This document shows, in pieces, positions 25,104-34,803 of a stretch of 64,000 nt of DNA. The number at the start of each line of letters is the position of its first letter. Position 1 is the stretch's first letter. Source of the DNA: Palsa-504 sp963839095. Lineage in GTDB: Bacteria; Actinomycetota; Actinomycetes; Streptosporangiales; Streptosporangiaceae. The notes below the pieces were generated by a model. That model saw only the letters and a list, made by a program, of their open reading frames with translations. It ran no database searches and was not told the DNA's origin. The stretch is taken from contig CAWIUF010000024.1 of assembly GCA_963839095.1 (NCBI GenBank), forward strand, positions 186,001 through 250,000, written 5' to 3'. The translations under genes were made by a program, and so were the position numbers.

Positions 25104-25844
25104 TTAATTCCGCGGCTCGGGCGGCGCGACGAGGACGCCGTCCTGGCCCGAGCGCCGCAGCGCGTCGCCGACGAAGCCGCTGGCCTTCAGCTCCTCGATG
25201 AAACCGGCCAGGAACCGGACCGTGGCGGGCGCCCGGGTCAGCGTCGTCCCCAGAGCCTGCCGGATCTGCATGAACCCCTCGTCGATCATCCGGAACCCCG
25301 GGGTGCGGGCGGTGAAATCGCCGACCACCTGCCTGATGCCGGCCGCGGCCTCCAGGCCCTGCCCGCGGAACAGGCCGATCCCGTCCTCGCCGCGGACCAG
25401 GCGGGCCCGCTGAAGGGTCCGGGACAGGAACAGGTCGTAGGCCGACCCCTCGTTCACGCCGATCCGGACGCCGTCGCGGTCGACGTCGGCGGCCGCCGTG
25501 AGGCCGGAACCGGCCGGGACGACGTACACCCCCTCGATCACCACGTACGGGGCGGTAAAGGCGACCTGGGCCGCCCGGGCCGGCTCGATGGCCAGGAAGC
25601 AGATGTCGGCGTCGCCCCGGGCCATCGCCCCGAAGCTCTCCCGGGCAGCGCCGAAACAGGTCAGGTCGGCCGCGACGCCGAGCCGCGCCGCCAGCTCGCG
25701 GGCGATGTCCACCGTCACCCCGGCGGGCGCGGATGCCGTGCCCTGCGCCAGGACCGGGTTGCCCAGGTTGATCGCGGCGCGCAGCGCGCCGCGGGGCGCC
25801 AGGTCGGCGATCACTTCGTCATCGACGCTGCTCACGACGGTCAC
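25104..25844 (-). CDS. Periplasmic-binding-protein-like (SBP family 3) protein without a signal peptide
   Basis: The 246-residue product has the fold of amino-acid ABC transporter binding proteins: LRAAINLGNPVLAQG, VTVDIARELAARLGV, GDADICFLAIEPARA and FTAPYVVIEGVYVVP. Unlike transport proteins it starts directly with the domain, with no signal sequence or lipobox, and no permease or ATPase gene is adjacent. It may be a cytoplasmic ligand-binding or cyclohexadienyl-dehydratase-like protein. The GTG at 25844 is uncertain; a second GTG lies 9 bases on. It is convergent with yciO. Confidence 0.75.
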   Translation of the reverse strand: MTVVSSVDDEVIADLAPRGALRAAINLGNPVLAQGTASAPAGVTVDIARELAARLGVAADLTCFGAARESFGAMARGDADICFLAIEPARAAQVAFTAPYVVIEGVYVVPAGSGLTAAADVDRDGVRIGVNEGSAYDLFLSRTLQRARLVRGEDGIGLFRGQGLEAAAGIRQVVGDFTARTPGFRMIDEGFMQIRQALGTTLTRAPATVRFLAGFIEELKASGFVGDALRRSGQDGVLVAPPEPRN

Positions 25845-25889
25845 CGTACCAATCCCGGCCGGGCCGCCAGACGAGGGCCGGGCATGACG

Positions 25890-25921
25890 CGGGGAGGGAA
25901 CCTCGTTCGGTCCCCTCCCCG
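25890..25921 (-). terminator. Terminator downstream of the secreted Ig-like protein gene
   Basis: CGGGGAGGG (25890-25898) pairs with CCCTCCCCG (25913-25921), 17 bases after the stop codon of the leftward gene. Confidence 0.65.
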
Positions 25922-25937
25922 GTCTTGTGTTTTGCCT

Positions 25938-27044
25938 TTAGTTAGGCAGGTCGGCGAGTTCCTTCCAGCTGTACTTGGAGCCGCCCCACCTGGTGGGGGC
26001 GCCGGCCCCGCGCAGCTGCGAGCCGGTGCCGTTGGGGTTGACGTACAGCCCGGTCGCCAGGTTCCGCAGGGTGCCGTTGGACTGCGGGATGAACTGCTGG
26101 AACGGGCCGCTGTTGCAGTTGGTGAGGATCAGGCCGTCACGCAGCGGGTCAGACCTCCAGCCGCCGCCGGGGTCCGACACGCACAGCCCGGTTCCTGAGC
26201 CGCCGGGCGCGTACTCGAACCGGAAGGCACCGGAGTGGGCGCCATTGCTGCGGAGGAAGTGCGTGGCCGGGTCGGACTGGGTGGCGGTCCAGCCGACGAT
26301 CTTCGCGCCGGCGTGCTTGGCCTGCTGGAAGACGTCGAACCCGTTCCCGTACGGGTTGACCATGTCGCCCTCGTCGGTGACCGAGTTGGCCTGGACCGTC
26401 AGGGTGAACGTGCCGTGCACGGTGGCGCCGTCGGCGTCGGTCGCGGTGACCACGACCCCGGGGTAGGTGCCGGGAGCGGCCGTCCCGCCGACGTAGGTCA
26501 GCACCGGGTCACCCGACGTCAGCCCGGTCGGCAGCGACGTCTCGGCGAAGTGGACCGTGTCGGTGCTCTTCGCGCTGGTCGCGCTGAACTTCACCGTGCC
26601 CAGCGTGTTCGTGTCGGCCAGGCCGGACAGGGACACCTTGACGACCGCGCCACCCACCTGGATCGTCTTGGACCCGAGCTTAATGGGGATCTCGAGGGCC
26701 TGGGCGGTCCCGTTGCTATCGGTGGCGTCGACGACAATCGTGCCGGCGTTGGTGACCGTGCTGCCGGAGTAGCTGATGGTCGTGCCGGACAAGGTCACGC
26801 CCGACGGCACCGTGCCGTGCAGCGACCAGGTCACGCCAGTCCCCGACAACTTGATGGTGCCGTCGCCGTTCGCGGCCGCGAGGCCGGCGCCGGCGAACGC
26901 GGACACCTGCACCGCGCCACCTGCCAGCGCCGTGTCCTGCCACGTCTGAGCCTTGGCGGGCAGCGCTGCCGCCCCCGCCACCAACATGCTCCCCAGCAGC
27001 ACGGGAGCTACGATCCCGGCTGCCCTCCCGAGGTTAAAGTGCAT
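25938..27044 (-). CDS. Secreted protein with Ig-like repeats and ricin-type lectin-like C-terminus
   Basis: A 368-residue exported protein. Residues 1-33 form a signal peptide (hydrophobic core VAPVLLGSMLVAGAAALPA, then KAQT). Two Ig-like or putative He_PIG-type repeats follow, rich in Thr, Ser and Val (for example SGTTISYSGSTVTNAGTIVV and YPGVVVTATDADGATVHGTF). The last 100 residues (GLCVSDPGGGWRSDPLRDG, then NCNSGPFQQFIPQSNGTLRN) look like a beta-trefoil lectin unit. ATG 27044 has a good GGGAGTGAGG upstream. No enzyme domain is seen, so a role in binding surface sugars is inference. It is divergent from the CoA transferase gene. Confidence 0.8.
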   Translation of the reverse strand: MHFNLGRAAGIVAPVLLGSMLVAGAAALPAKAQTWQDTALAGGAVQVSAFAGAGLAAANGDGTIKLSGTGVTWSLHGTVPSGVTLSGTTISYSGSTVTNAGTIVVDATDSNGTAQALEIPIKLGSKTIQVGGAVVKVSLSGLADTNTLGTVKFSATSAKSTDTVHFAETSLPTGLTSGDPVLTYVGGTAAPGTYPGVVVTATDADGATVHGTFTLTVQANSVTDEGDMVNPYGNGFDVFQQAKHAGAKIVGWTATQSDPATHFLRSNGAHSGAFRFEYAPGGSGTGLCVSDPGGGWRSDPLRDGLILTNCNSGPFQQFIPQSNGTLRNLATGLYVNPNGTGSQLRGAGAPTRWGGSKYSWKELADLPN

Positions 27045-27185
27045 GGCCTCACTCCCGTCCGCTTATATGCACAGCTGATGCCACGCCACATCTTTCTCCA
27101 TCAGTGCGCTTTTTTCGCTGTAATCAGCTCTTAACAGCTAAGCGGTATCGAGTCGTAACGCGTTACTGCGACTACAGTTGTCGAC

Positions 27186-28404
<1,219 letters not shown>

Positions 28405-28409
<5 letters not shown>

Positions 28410-28447
28410 CCCAGGCCGCCGGAAGCCCGCGCTAGCCCAGGCCGCCG
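28405..28447. repeat. 17-base direct repeat spanning two convergent stop codons
   Basis: GCTAGCCCAGGCCGCCG occurs at 28405-28421 and again at 28431-28447. The first copy contains the TAG stop of the CoA transferase; the second contains the complementary TAG stop of the hydrolase on the other strand. Confidence 0.85.
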
Positions 28448-29196
28448 AGGAAGTCCAGCACGGCCTGGTCGAAGAGGTCCGGCTGGTCGGCGTTGCTCAT
28501 GTGGCCGGCGTCGGGCACCACGACCTTGACGGCGCCCGGGACCTTGGCCGTGACGTAATCGGCGGCCGCCACGAACGGCGTGTCGCGCGCGCCGACCAGG
28601 ACGAGCACCGGGACCTTGACCGACGTCAGGGCCTCGATCACGTGCCCGTCCCGCTGGGCCAGCATGCCGCGGGCGGCCAGAGCCAGGCCACGGGCCGAAC
28701 GATGACCGTAATCCGCCTCGGCCGAGCCGCCGAGCGCCCTGATGCCGTCGCGTTCGAGCCGGTCAGCGGTCTTGAATGCCCGCTCGTTCCACTGCTGCCG
28801 GGCCTGGTCGCTGCGGTAACCGGGCCCGGTGTCGAAGAGCAGCACCGCGTCGACCCGCTGCGGGTGGGCCAGCACGAACTCCAGTGACACGAAGCCGCCC
28901 AGTGACAGGCCGCCGACCACGGCACGTTCCGCCCCGGCCGCGTCGAGCACCGCCGCCATGTCGGCCACGCACGCCGCGTGGCTGTACTGCCCCGGGTCGT
29001 CCGGGCTGTCGCTGGCGCCGTGGCCGCGCATGTCCCAGGTGATGACGGTACGGTCGGCGGCCAGGGCCGCGAGGTTCGGCCGCCACATCCGCGCGGAGGC
29101 GCCGTAGCCGTGGCTGAGCAGCAGCGGGGGCCTCCCGGCGGGTCCCTCGGTGACCTCGTAGAAGATCCGGGTTCCGGCTCGGTCAAGGTACGGCAT
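28432..29196 (-). CDS. Alpha/beta hydrolase (enol-lactonase/esterase type)
   Basis: A 254-residue Ser hydrolase: LLSHGYGASARMWRPNL (oxyanion), ITWDMRGHGASDSPDD, the nucleophile elbow VVGGLSLGGFVSLEFVLA with Ser, LVLVGARDTPFVAAADY (acid) and VVPDAGHMSNADQPD (His). This is close to 3-oxoadipate enol-lactonase-type enzymes. ATG 29196 is chosen; an upstream frame to 29325 only overlaps the acyl-CoA dehydrogenase. It overlaps the dehydrogenase by 14 bases and is the last gene of the leftward enoyl-CoA hydratase/dehydrogenase operon, where it may cleave a CoA ester or lactone product. Confidence 0.88.
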   Translation of the reverse strand: MPYLDRAGTRIFYEVTEGPAGRPPLLLSHGYGASARMWRPNLAALAADRTVITWDMRGHGASDSPDDPGQYSHAACVADMAAVLDAAGAERAVVGGLSLGGFVSLEFVLAHPQRVDAVLLFDTGPGYRSDQARQQWNERAFKTADRLERDGIRALGGSAEADYGHRSARGLALAARGMLAQRDGHVIEALTSVKVPVLVLVGARDTPFVAAADYVTAKVPGAVKVVVPDAGHMSNADQPDLFDQAVLDFLGGLG

Positions 29197-30484
29197 GGCT
29201 CTCCTGTCCGCGGCCGGCCTGCCGGAGCCCGGCGGCCCGATCGCGGAAGGGCACGTCGCGGTCGGCGTCAGGCTCGCGGGGCAGGCCGAGGATCCGCTCG
29301 GCGATGATCGTCCGCTGGATCTCATCGGTGCCGCCGGCGATCGAGATGGCCGGCACCGACAGGATAATCTCGGCCACGACCCCGCCCAGCGGCGAGTCCG
29401 GGCCGGTCAGCATGGCGTGCGGCCCGCCGATGAGCGCGTGCACCCGGGCTGCCTGGCGGGCGATGCGGGTGCTGGCCAGCTTGCCCAGCGAGCCCTCCGG
29501 CCCGGGCGGCTGGCCGGCCGCGCGGGCCGCGGCCGCCCGGTCCGCCGTCCACCGGGCCGACCAGGCCAGCTCGATGAGCTTCGCGATCTCCTGCCGGATC
29601 ACCGGGTCGGCCGCCTTGCCTTCGGCCTGGGCGCGCGCAACCACCAGGTCGGGGCGCCCGGCCCGCTGGGGGTACCACTTGTGCGGCTCGGCCGCGGCGG
29701 TGCGCTCGGCGATCGCCTCCTGCCAGGCCCGGCCCGGCTGCCCGGCTGGCGTTTTCTCCGCGGCGGGGCCGGGCGCGGGCCTCGACGCGGCCAGGCGGCG
29801 TTCCCGGGCCAGGGTGGCCCGGGCGACCGTCCAGCCGGCCCCGGGGTCGCCGATCAGGTGGCCGGGCGGCACCCGCGCGGCGTCCAGGAACACCTCGTTG
29901 AACGAGGCGTGCCCGTTCATCTGGCGCAGCGGCCGGACCTCGACGCCGGGCTGGCGCATCGGCAGCGCGAAGCAGCTGATGCCGGCGTGCTTGGGCACGG
30001 CAGGGTCGGTGCGGGCCAGCAGCAGGCCGAAATCCGCGGTCGCCGCCCCGGTGGACCACACCTTCTGCCCGGTCACCAGCCAGCCGCCGTCGCCGTCGGG
30101 CACGGCCCGGGTGGCCAGCCCGGCCAGGTCGGACCCGGCGCCCGGCTCGCTGAAGAGCTGGCACCAGGTGAGCTCGCCGGTCACGGTGGCCCGGATCAGC
30201 CGCCGTTTGAGCTCGTCGGGGGCGTACTCGATGATCACGGGGGCGGCGAGGGCCACGCCGACGCCGTCCGGCGGTCCGGGGACGCCCTCCTCGGCCAGCA
30301 CCGCGGTCACCACCGCGGCGGCGGCCGGAGGCAGGGCCCGGCCGCACCAGTCGCGCGGCCAGGCCGGGCTGGCCCAGCCCGAATCGGCCAGCAGCGCGCG
30401 CCACCGGGCCAGGCTCAGATCGGGGTCCCAGTTCGCCGCGACCCACGCCCGCAGCTCGGACCGGATGTCGGCGTGGCTGCTCAT
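29183..30484 (-). CDS. Acyl-CoA dehydrogenase family protein
   Basis: The 433-residue protein shows ACAD blocks: WCQLFSEPGAGSDLAGLATR (FAD/substrate loop), WLVTGQKVWSTGAATADFG, FNEVFLDAARVPPGHLIGD and, near the C-terminus, AISIAGGTDEIQRTIIAERI. It oxidises an acyl-CoA to the enoyl-CoA using FAD and an electron-transfer flavoprotein. ATG 30484 overlaps the stop of the enoyl-CoA hydratase (ATGA). The longer open frame upstream is a shadow. The pairing with hydratase and a CaiB transferase suggests a side-chain, terpenoid or branched acid pathway, but the substrate cannot be named. Confidence 0.92.
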   Translation of the reverse strand: MSSHADIRSELRAWVAANWDPDLSLARWRALLADSGWASPAWPRDWCGRALPPAAAAVVTAVLAEEGVPGPPDGVGVALAAPVIIEYAPDELKRRLIRATVTGELTWCQLFSEPGAGSDLAGLATRAVPDGDGGWLVTGQKVWSTGAATADFGLLLARTDPAVPKHAGISCFALPMRQPGVEVRPLRQMNGHASFNEVFLDAARVPPGHLIGDPGAGWTVARATLARERRLAASRPAPGPAAEKTPAGQPGRAWQEAIAERTAAAEPHKWYPQRAGRPDLVVARAQAEGKAADPVIRQEIAKLIELAWSARWTADRAAAARAAGQPPGPEGSLGKLASTRIARQAARVHALIGGPHAMLTGPDSPLGGVVAEIILSVPAISIAGGTDEIQRTIIAERILGLPREPDADRDVPFRDRAAGLRQAGRGQESHAVP

Positions 30485-31287
30485 CGACCCAGGAACCGGG
30501 GCGGGCGGCGTTCGGCGGAGGCGCGGACGCCCTCGGCGAAGTCGGCGGTCTGCCGTAGCCGCGTCTGCGCGGCAAGCTCGGCCGCCATCGCCTCGGTGAC
30601 CCGCTCGGCCAGCCCGGCTCGCTGGGTCGACCGGATCGCGCGGACCGCGAGCGGGGCCGCCGCGGCGAGCTCGGCGGCCAGCCCGCGGGCGGCGGTCCGC
30701 AGCTCGTCCGGGTCCGCGAGCAGGTCGGCCAGCCCGAACTCGGCCGCCTGTTCGCCGGTCACGCGGCGGCCGGTGTACAGCATGAGGTTCGCGTGCTGCT
30801 GGCCGACGATGGCCGGCAACGTCACGCTGAGGCCGAATCCCTGGTGCAGGCCCAGCCGGGCGAAGTTGGCGGCGAACCGGGCGGCCGGGCTGGCCACCCG
30901 GAAGTCGGCCGAGCAGGCCAGGCCGAGACCGCCGCCCACGGCCGCGCCCTGGACGGCCGCGACCACCGGCAGCGGGGCCCGGAACAGCCGCGCCGCCTGG
31001 GCGTACAGGTCCCCGGCGCCGTCGCCGGTTCCGGTCCCGGCTCCGAGCGGGCGCGCCTGGCCGGAGCGGCCGGTGAAGTCGGCCCCGGCACAGAAGTGCT
31101 TGCCCGCCGAGCACAGCACGATCGCGCGGGCGCCGGCTTCCGCGTCGGCCCATTCGTAGGCGTCGGCCAGTGAGCTGATCAGGTCGACGTCGAAGTAGTT
31201 GTCCGGCGGCCGCCCGAGCTCGGCGACCGCCACGTGGTCATCGTGCACGTCGACGGCCACGTCACCGAAACTCTTGGCGGAGCCCAC
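30481..31287 (-). CDS. Enoyl-CoA hydratase/isomerase (crotonase) family protein
   Basis: The 268-residue crotonase-fold protein has VLCSAGKHFCAGADFTG (oxyanion hole, residues about 63-80) and VAAVQGAAVGGGLGLACSAD (second oxyanion glycine), followed by FARLGLHQGFGLSVTLPAIV. Glu residues used for hydration in classical enzymes are not clearly placed (GLHQG in place of a PE-type motif), so it may be another crotonase reaction. GTG 31287 is the best start, 13 bases after a perfect palindrome at 31300-31317. It is the first gene of the operon that continues with acyl-CoA dehydrogenase and hydrolase, right behind the TetR gene. Confidence 0.88.
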   Translation of the reverse strand: MGSAKSFGDVAVDVHDDHVAVAELGRPPDNYFDVDLISSLADAYEWADAEAGARAIVLCSAGKHFCAGADFTGRSGQARPLGAGTGTGDGAGDLYAQAARLFRAPLPVVAAVQGAAVGGGLGLACSADFRVASPAARFAANFARLGLHQGFGLSVTLPAIVGQQHANLMLYTGRRVTGEQAAEFGLADLLADPDELRTAARGLAAELAAAAPLAVRAIRSTQRAGLAERVTEAMAAELAAQTRLRQTADFAEGVRASAERRPPRFLGR

Positions 31288-31299
31288 CGGACGAGCGTA

Positions 31300-31317
31300 T
31301 TCGACATCGATGTCGAA
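31300..31317. promoter_or_regulatory. Operator copy 2 of the acyl-CoA regulon (perfect 18-bp palindrome)
   Basis: TTCGACATCGATGTCGAA is perfectly palindromic and lies between the TetR stop codon and the start of the enoyl-CoA hydratase gene. It is the best version of the site also seen at 27181 and 32043. Confidence 0.85.
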
Positions 31318-31319
31318 CT

Positions 31320-32018
31320 TCAAGATGCCGGACCAGCCGGCGGCCGTAGCCCGACCGCCCGGGCCCAGACCATGGTCAGGGTAGCCGCGGCCGCCTCGGC
31401 GTCGTAGCTGTCGCCGCCGGCCAGCCACCAGTAGGCGAAGTTGGAGATCATCGAGACCAGCGCGCCGGCCGTGGTCTCCGGGTCGACACCGCGGTCGGCC
31501 AGGCCCCGGTCCTGCCAGCGCCGGATGGTGTTCGCGACCCGGTCGACATGCCGGCGGCGGCCGAGGAGCCTGATCCGGTGAATCTCCGGGTCGACCGTGG
31601 CCACCTGCTCGGCGAGCGCCCAGATCACGCTGTTGGCCCGGTAGGCGGCCAGGTACCGGCGGTTGGCCTGGTCCAGCGCCTGGTACGGATCGGCTCCCCG
31701 CCCGGCCGGGAGCGGGGCGACGGCCTCCTCGAACTGCTCCCCCACCTGGTGCATCACCGCCAGGAACACGTCCTGCTTGGACGAGAAGTAGGTGTAGAAG
31801 CTGCCGTGGGCCACCCCGGCCGCGGCGGCGATGTCGGCGACCCGGGCCCCGGAGTAACCGTCCCGCTCGAAGACGCGCCGCGCGGCGGCCACCAGTTCCT
31901 CCCGGGTCCGGGCGCCCTTGGCGGTGACCCGCGCGCCGTGCGCGCTGCGCCGGGCCGCCGCCGTCCCCGACGGCTCCCAGCCGCCCCGGGTCCGGGCGGG
32001 CGCGGGCTCCTTGCTCAT
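31320..32018 (-). CDS. TetR/AcrR-family repressor of the acyl-CoA regulon
   Basis: The helix-turn-helix is at residues about 38-85 (TREELVAAARRVFERDGYSG, ARVADIAAAAGVAHGSFYTYF), followed by an all-helical ligand domain. The 232-residue protein is the KstR/FadR-like length seen for acyl-CoA-sensing regulators, although I infer the ligand only from neighbours. ATG 32018 has an AGGTGAGCGAG upstream. The gene sits immediately before the enoyl-CoA hydratase operon. The palindrome TCGACAT-CG-ATGTCGA is repeated before itself, before the operon and over the CoA-transferase start, which defines a small regulon. Confidence 0.9.
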   Translation of the reverse strand: MSKEPAPARTRGGWEPSGTAAARRSAHGARVTAKGARTREELVAAARRVFERDGYSGARVADIAAAAGVAHGSFYTYFSSKQDVFLAVMHQVGEQFEEAVAPLPAGRGADPYQALDQANRRYLAAYRANSVIWALAEQVATVDPEIHRIRLLGRRRHVDRVANTIRRWQDRGLADRGVDPETTAGALVSMISNFAYWWLAGGDSYDAEAAAATLTMVWARAVGLRPPAGPAS

Positions 32019-32042
32019 GGCGGTTTCTCGCTCACCTGATAA

Positions 32043-32058
32043 TCGACAACGATGTCGA
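32043..32058. promoter_or_regulatory. Operator copy 3 of the acyl-CoA regulon, upstream of tetR
   Basis: TCGACAACGATGTCGA differs at one position from the palindrome at 31301-31316. It lies 25 bases before the TetR start, so it fits autoregulation. Confidence 0.72.
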
Positions 32059-32148
32059 TCGTAGCGGGCGGCCGGTTGCCGGCATCGACACCGTGTGGAC
32101 GGGGCGTAATGTCTGGCTTGTCCAGGCGGCCGGCCAGGAGGCATCGCC

Positions 32149-33168
32149 ATGAACGCACGCTGGCGGGCGCCCGCTGGGCTGCACACGTCGTCGATGCGGC
32201 TGCCCGTCGAGGGTGAGCTGCCGTCGTTCGGCGGCGCGACCGGGTGGCTCAACTCGCCGCCGCTGACGGCGTCCGGCCTGCGCGGCAAGGTGGTGCTGAC
32301 CAGTTTCTGGACCTACACCTGCGTCAACTGGCTGCGCCAGCTTCCCTACCTGCGCGCCTGGGCGGATAAGTACTCCGGCCACGGGCTGGTCGTGGTCGGC
32401 GTGCACACTCCCGAGTTCTGGTTCGAGCGCGACGCGGACAACGTCCGCCGGGCCGTGCGCGAGATGCGGATCGACTACCCGGTCGCGATCGACAGCGACT
32501 ACGGGATATGGGGCGCCTTCGATAACCACTACTGGCCGGCGCTGTACTTCGCCGACGCGCGGGGACGGCTCCGGCACCATTACTTCGGCGAGGGCGAGTA
32601 CCAGCAGTCGGAAATGGTCATCCAGCAGCTGCTGGCCGAGGCCGGATCCGACGGCGCCGGGCATGAGCTGGTATCGGTCGAGGGCCACGGGGTGGAGGCG
32701 CCGGCCGACTGGGCCGCGCTGCGATCACCGGAGAACTACACCGGCTACGAGCGGACCGAGAACTTCGCCTCCCCCGGCGGCGCGGTACCAGGCGCGCCGC
32801 ACTCCTATACGGCCCCGGCGGAGCTGCGGCTCAACCAGTGGGCCCTGTCCGGGGACTGGACGATGGAGGAGCAGGCCGTCACGCTGGACCAGGCCGGCGG
32901 GCGGATCGCCTGCCGTTTCCACGCCCGCGACCTCAACCTGGTCATGGGGCCGGCGGTCCGGGGCACGCCGGTGCCGTTCCGGGTGCTCGTCGACGGGCGG
33001 CCACCGGACGCGGCGAACGGGGCCGACATCGACGGTTACGGCCACGGAACCGTGACCGAGCCGCGGCTCTACCAGCTCATCCGGCAGGCCGGCCCGGTCG
33101 CCGACCGGACGTTCGAGATCTCCTTCACCGACCCGGGCGTCCAGGCCTGCGTGTTCACCTTCGGCTAG
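32149..33168 (+). CDS. Thioredoxin-like protein of the DipZ/TlpA C-terminal type
   Basis: Residues about 20-150 form a thioredoxin-like domain (GKVVLTSFWTYTCVNWLRQL, YLRAWADKYSGHGLVVVGVH, TPEFWFERDADNVRRAVRE), and residues 190-339 a beta-rich domain like the C-terminus of DipZ. The active site reads TCVNW, so only one Cys of the usual CxxC is present, as is common in this group. CAGGAGG precedes ATG 32149. There is no membrane anchor or signal peptide, unlike full DipZ, so it may be cytoplasmic. It is divergent from the TetR gene. Function: probably a peroxidase-like or redox protein. Confidence 0.85.
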   Translation: MNARWRAPAGLHTSSMRLPVEGELPSFGGATGWLNSPPLTASGLRGKVVLTSFWTYTCVNWLRQLPYLRAWADKYSGHGLVVVGVHTPEFWFERDADNVRRAVREMRIDYPVAIDSDYGIWGAFDNHYWPALYFADARGRLRHHYFGEGEYQQSEMVIQQLLAEAGSDGAGHELVSVEGHGVEAPADWAALRSPENYTGYERTENFASPGGAVPGAPHSYTAPAELRLNQWALSGDWTMEEQAVTLDQAGGRIACRFHARDLNLVMGPAVRGTPVPFRVLVDGRPPDAANGADIDGYGHGTVTEPRLYQLIRQAGPVADRTFEISFTDPGVQACVFTFG

Positions 33169-33178
33169 CGGCGGGCGC

Positions 33179-33847
33179 TCAGTCCCGCTGCGAGCCGGAG
33201 AAGATCTCCAGGAAGAACAGGAAGACGTTCAGTATGTCCAGGAAGATCGACGCCGCCAGGAAGGGCGCGGACACCAGGTCCTGCTGGTTCGTGCTGCGCA
33301 GGCGCTGGAAGTCGAACATGGTGAAGCCGGCGAAGATGACCAGTCCGAGCACCGAGTAGGCCAGCTCGCCGCCCGGGATGTTGACGAAGATCAGCACGAT
33401 GCCGAACACGATCAGGGCCACCAGCGCCCAGAAGCACACCCGGGCGACCGCGGTCAGGTCGCGCCGGGTGGCGTAGCCGGCCGCGCCGAACCCCGCGATG
33501 AACAGCGCGGTGGCCCCGCCTGCCTCCCACACCGCCTGCGGGTCCGCGCTCGCGTAGTACGCCACCACCGGCCCGGTTCCCAGGCCGATCAGCAGGCCGA
33601 AGGCGCCGAGCAGCCCGACCGTCAGCTGCGCGGACCGGCGCGCCGCGAACCGCATGCCGAACAGGCAGGCGAACGACGCGATGTACGCGACGATGCCCAC
33701 GCCGCCGGTCAGGTCGCGGCCCAGCCAGGCGCCGAGCGCGAACAAGGCGGCGGTGATCGCGACGTAGCCCATCGTCTGCGCGAACAGGGCGTGGGCCTGG
33801 CCGCGGGCCGTCGTGCCCATCCGCTGATAGGTCATCGTGTCGCTCAT
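33179..33847 (-). CDS. Bax inhibitor-1/YccA-family membrane protein
   Basis: The 222-residue product has about seven hydrophobic segments and the BI-1 pattern: TMGYVAITAALFALGAWLG, then AYSVLGLVIFAGFTMFDFQR and ending SIFLDILNVFLFFLEIFSG. The FDFQRLRS motif near the C-terminus is typical of actinomycete members. ATG 33847 with AAGGAG upstream was chosen over a longer frame to 33913. BI-1 proteins are integral membrane proteins linked with calcium leak or protease control; the function in bacteria is unsettled. It is convergent with the DipZ-like gene, 10 bases apart. Confidence 0.9.
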   Translation of the reverse strand: MSDTMTYQRMGTTARGQAHALFAQTMGYVAITAALFALGAWLGRDLTGGVGIVAYIASFACLFGMRFAARRSAQLTVGLLGAFGLLIGLGTGPVVAYYASADPQAVWEAGGATALFIAGFGAAGYATRRDLTAVARVCFWALVALIVFGIVLIFVNIPGGELAYSVLGLVIFAGFTMFDFQRLRSTNQQDLVSAPFLAASIFLDILNVFLFFLEIFSGSQRD

Positions 33848-33995
33848 CGGGCCCCAGCTCCTTCCAGCCTTCCGGTGATGGTTCCACATCGCGCGACAGG
33901 GACCCGGCCGCACCCGGGGCGGACACTGGTCCGCACCCTGGTCGCGGCGCGGGAGCCGGTGGTAATCAGATGCCGGCGGTTCAGATGTCGGCGGT

Positions 33996-34779
33996 TCAGA
34001 TGTCGACGAACGAGCCGCAGGTGACGTTGGCCTGGACCGCGGTCATCGCGCTGGCGCGGTCCGAGGCGAGCAGGACGGCGGCGTTCGCCACTTCGGCCAG
34101 CAGCGGAAGCCTGCGCATCAGGGTGCCGCTGCCCTCGTCGGCGTGGAATTCCGCGGGCGAGAGGCCGGCCGCGGCGGCGTGCAGCCTGCCGACCTCCTGG
34201 ACGGCGGGGGTGTCGGGCGAGCCGGCCGAGCGCACGATGACCAGGCGGATGCCGTGCGGCCCGAGCTCGCACGCCAGCCCCCGCCACAGGGCCTCGACCG
34301 CCGCGCAGGCCGCCATGAACCCGCCCATGCCGGCGGCGGGGGTCGGCTCGGCCGTGATGGACATGATGACGCCCGAGCCCTGCCGCGTCATGGGCCGGGC
34401 CACCGCGCGGGCGGTGAGGAACTGCGTGCGGGCGGCGGTGATGACCGGGTGGGTGAAGTCATCGGCGGCCATCTCGAGCAGCGGCGGGCCCTGGACGTCC
34501 TCCACCCCGATGGCGTTGAACAGCACGTCGATACGGCCCGCGGCGGCGGCCACGGCCGGCCACGTGGCGCTCGACGGCCTGCTCGTCCAGCGCGTCGACC
34601 TGGGCCGCGTGCGCGGTCCCGCCCCCGGCGGTGATCTCCTCGGCGACCGCCCGCACCGGGGCGAGCGTGCGCCCGGCCAGGAAGACGGCGGCGCCGTCGC
34701 GGGCCATGGCGCGGGCGACCGCGCCGCCGACCGCTCCCCCGGCGCCGTAGACGATGACGTTCTTGTTCTCGAGCAGCAT
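33996..34779 (-). CDS. SDR-family oxidoreductase, single frameshift
   Basis: The N-terminal part (MLLENKNVIVYGAGGAVGGA, then VARAMARDGAAVFLAGRTLA) is read in one frame to about 34560. The rest (AAAAGRIDVLFNAIGVEDVQ to AVQANVTCGSFVDI) is in another. One extra G in a GCCGGCC context explains it. The catalytic region GGFMAACAAVEALWRGLACE lacks Tyr-x3-Lys, like the SDR at 21431, so its enzymatic activity is uncertain. ATG 34779 follows the MFS transporter gene by 24 bases, so both probably belong to one leftward operon. Either the gene is newly broken or there is one read error. Confidence 0.8.
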
Positions 34780-34803
34780 GTCAGTACCTCCGATGTGATC
34801 TGG

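Noticed and set aside
29195..31159. 654-codon plus-strand frame opposite the acyl-CoA genes
   Set aside because: It is an antisense shadow of the dehydrogenase and hydratase; its composition is Gly/Arg/Pro-rich and it matches no family.
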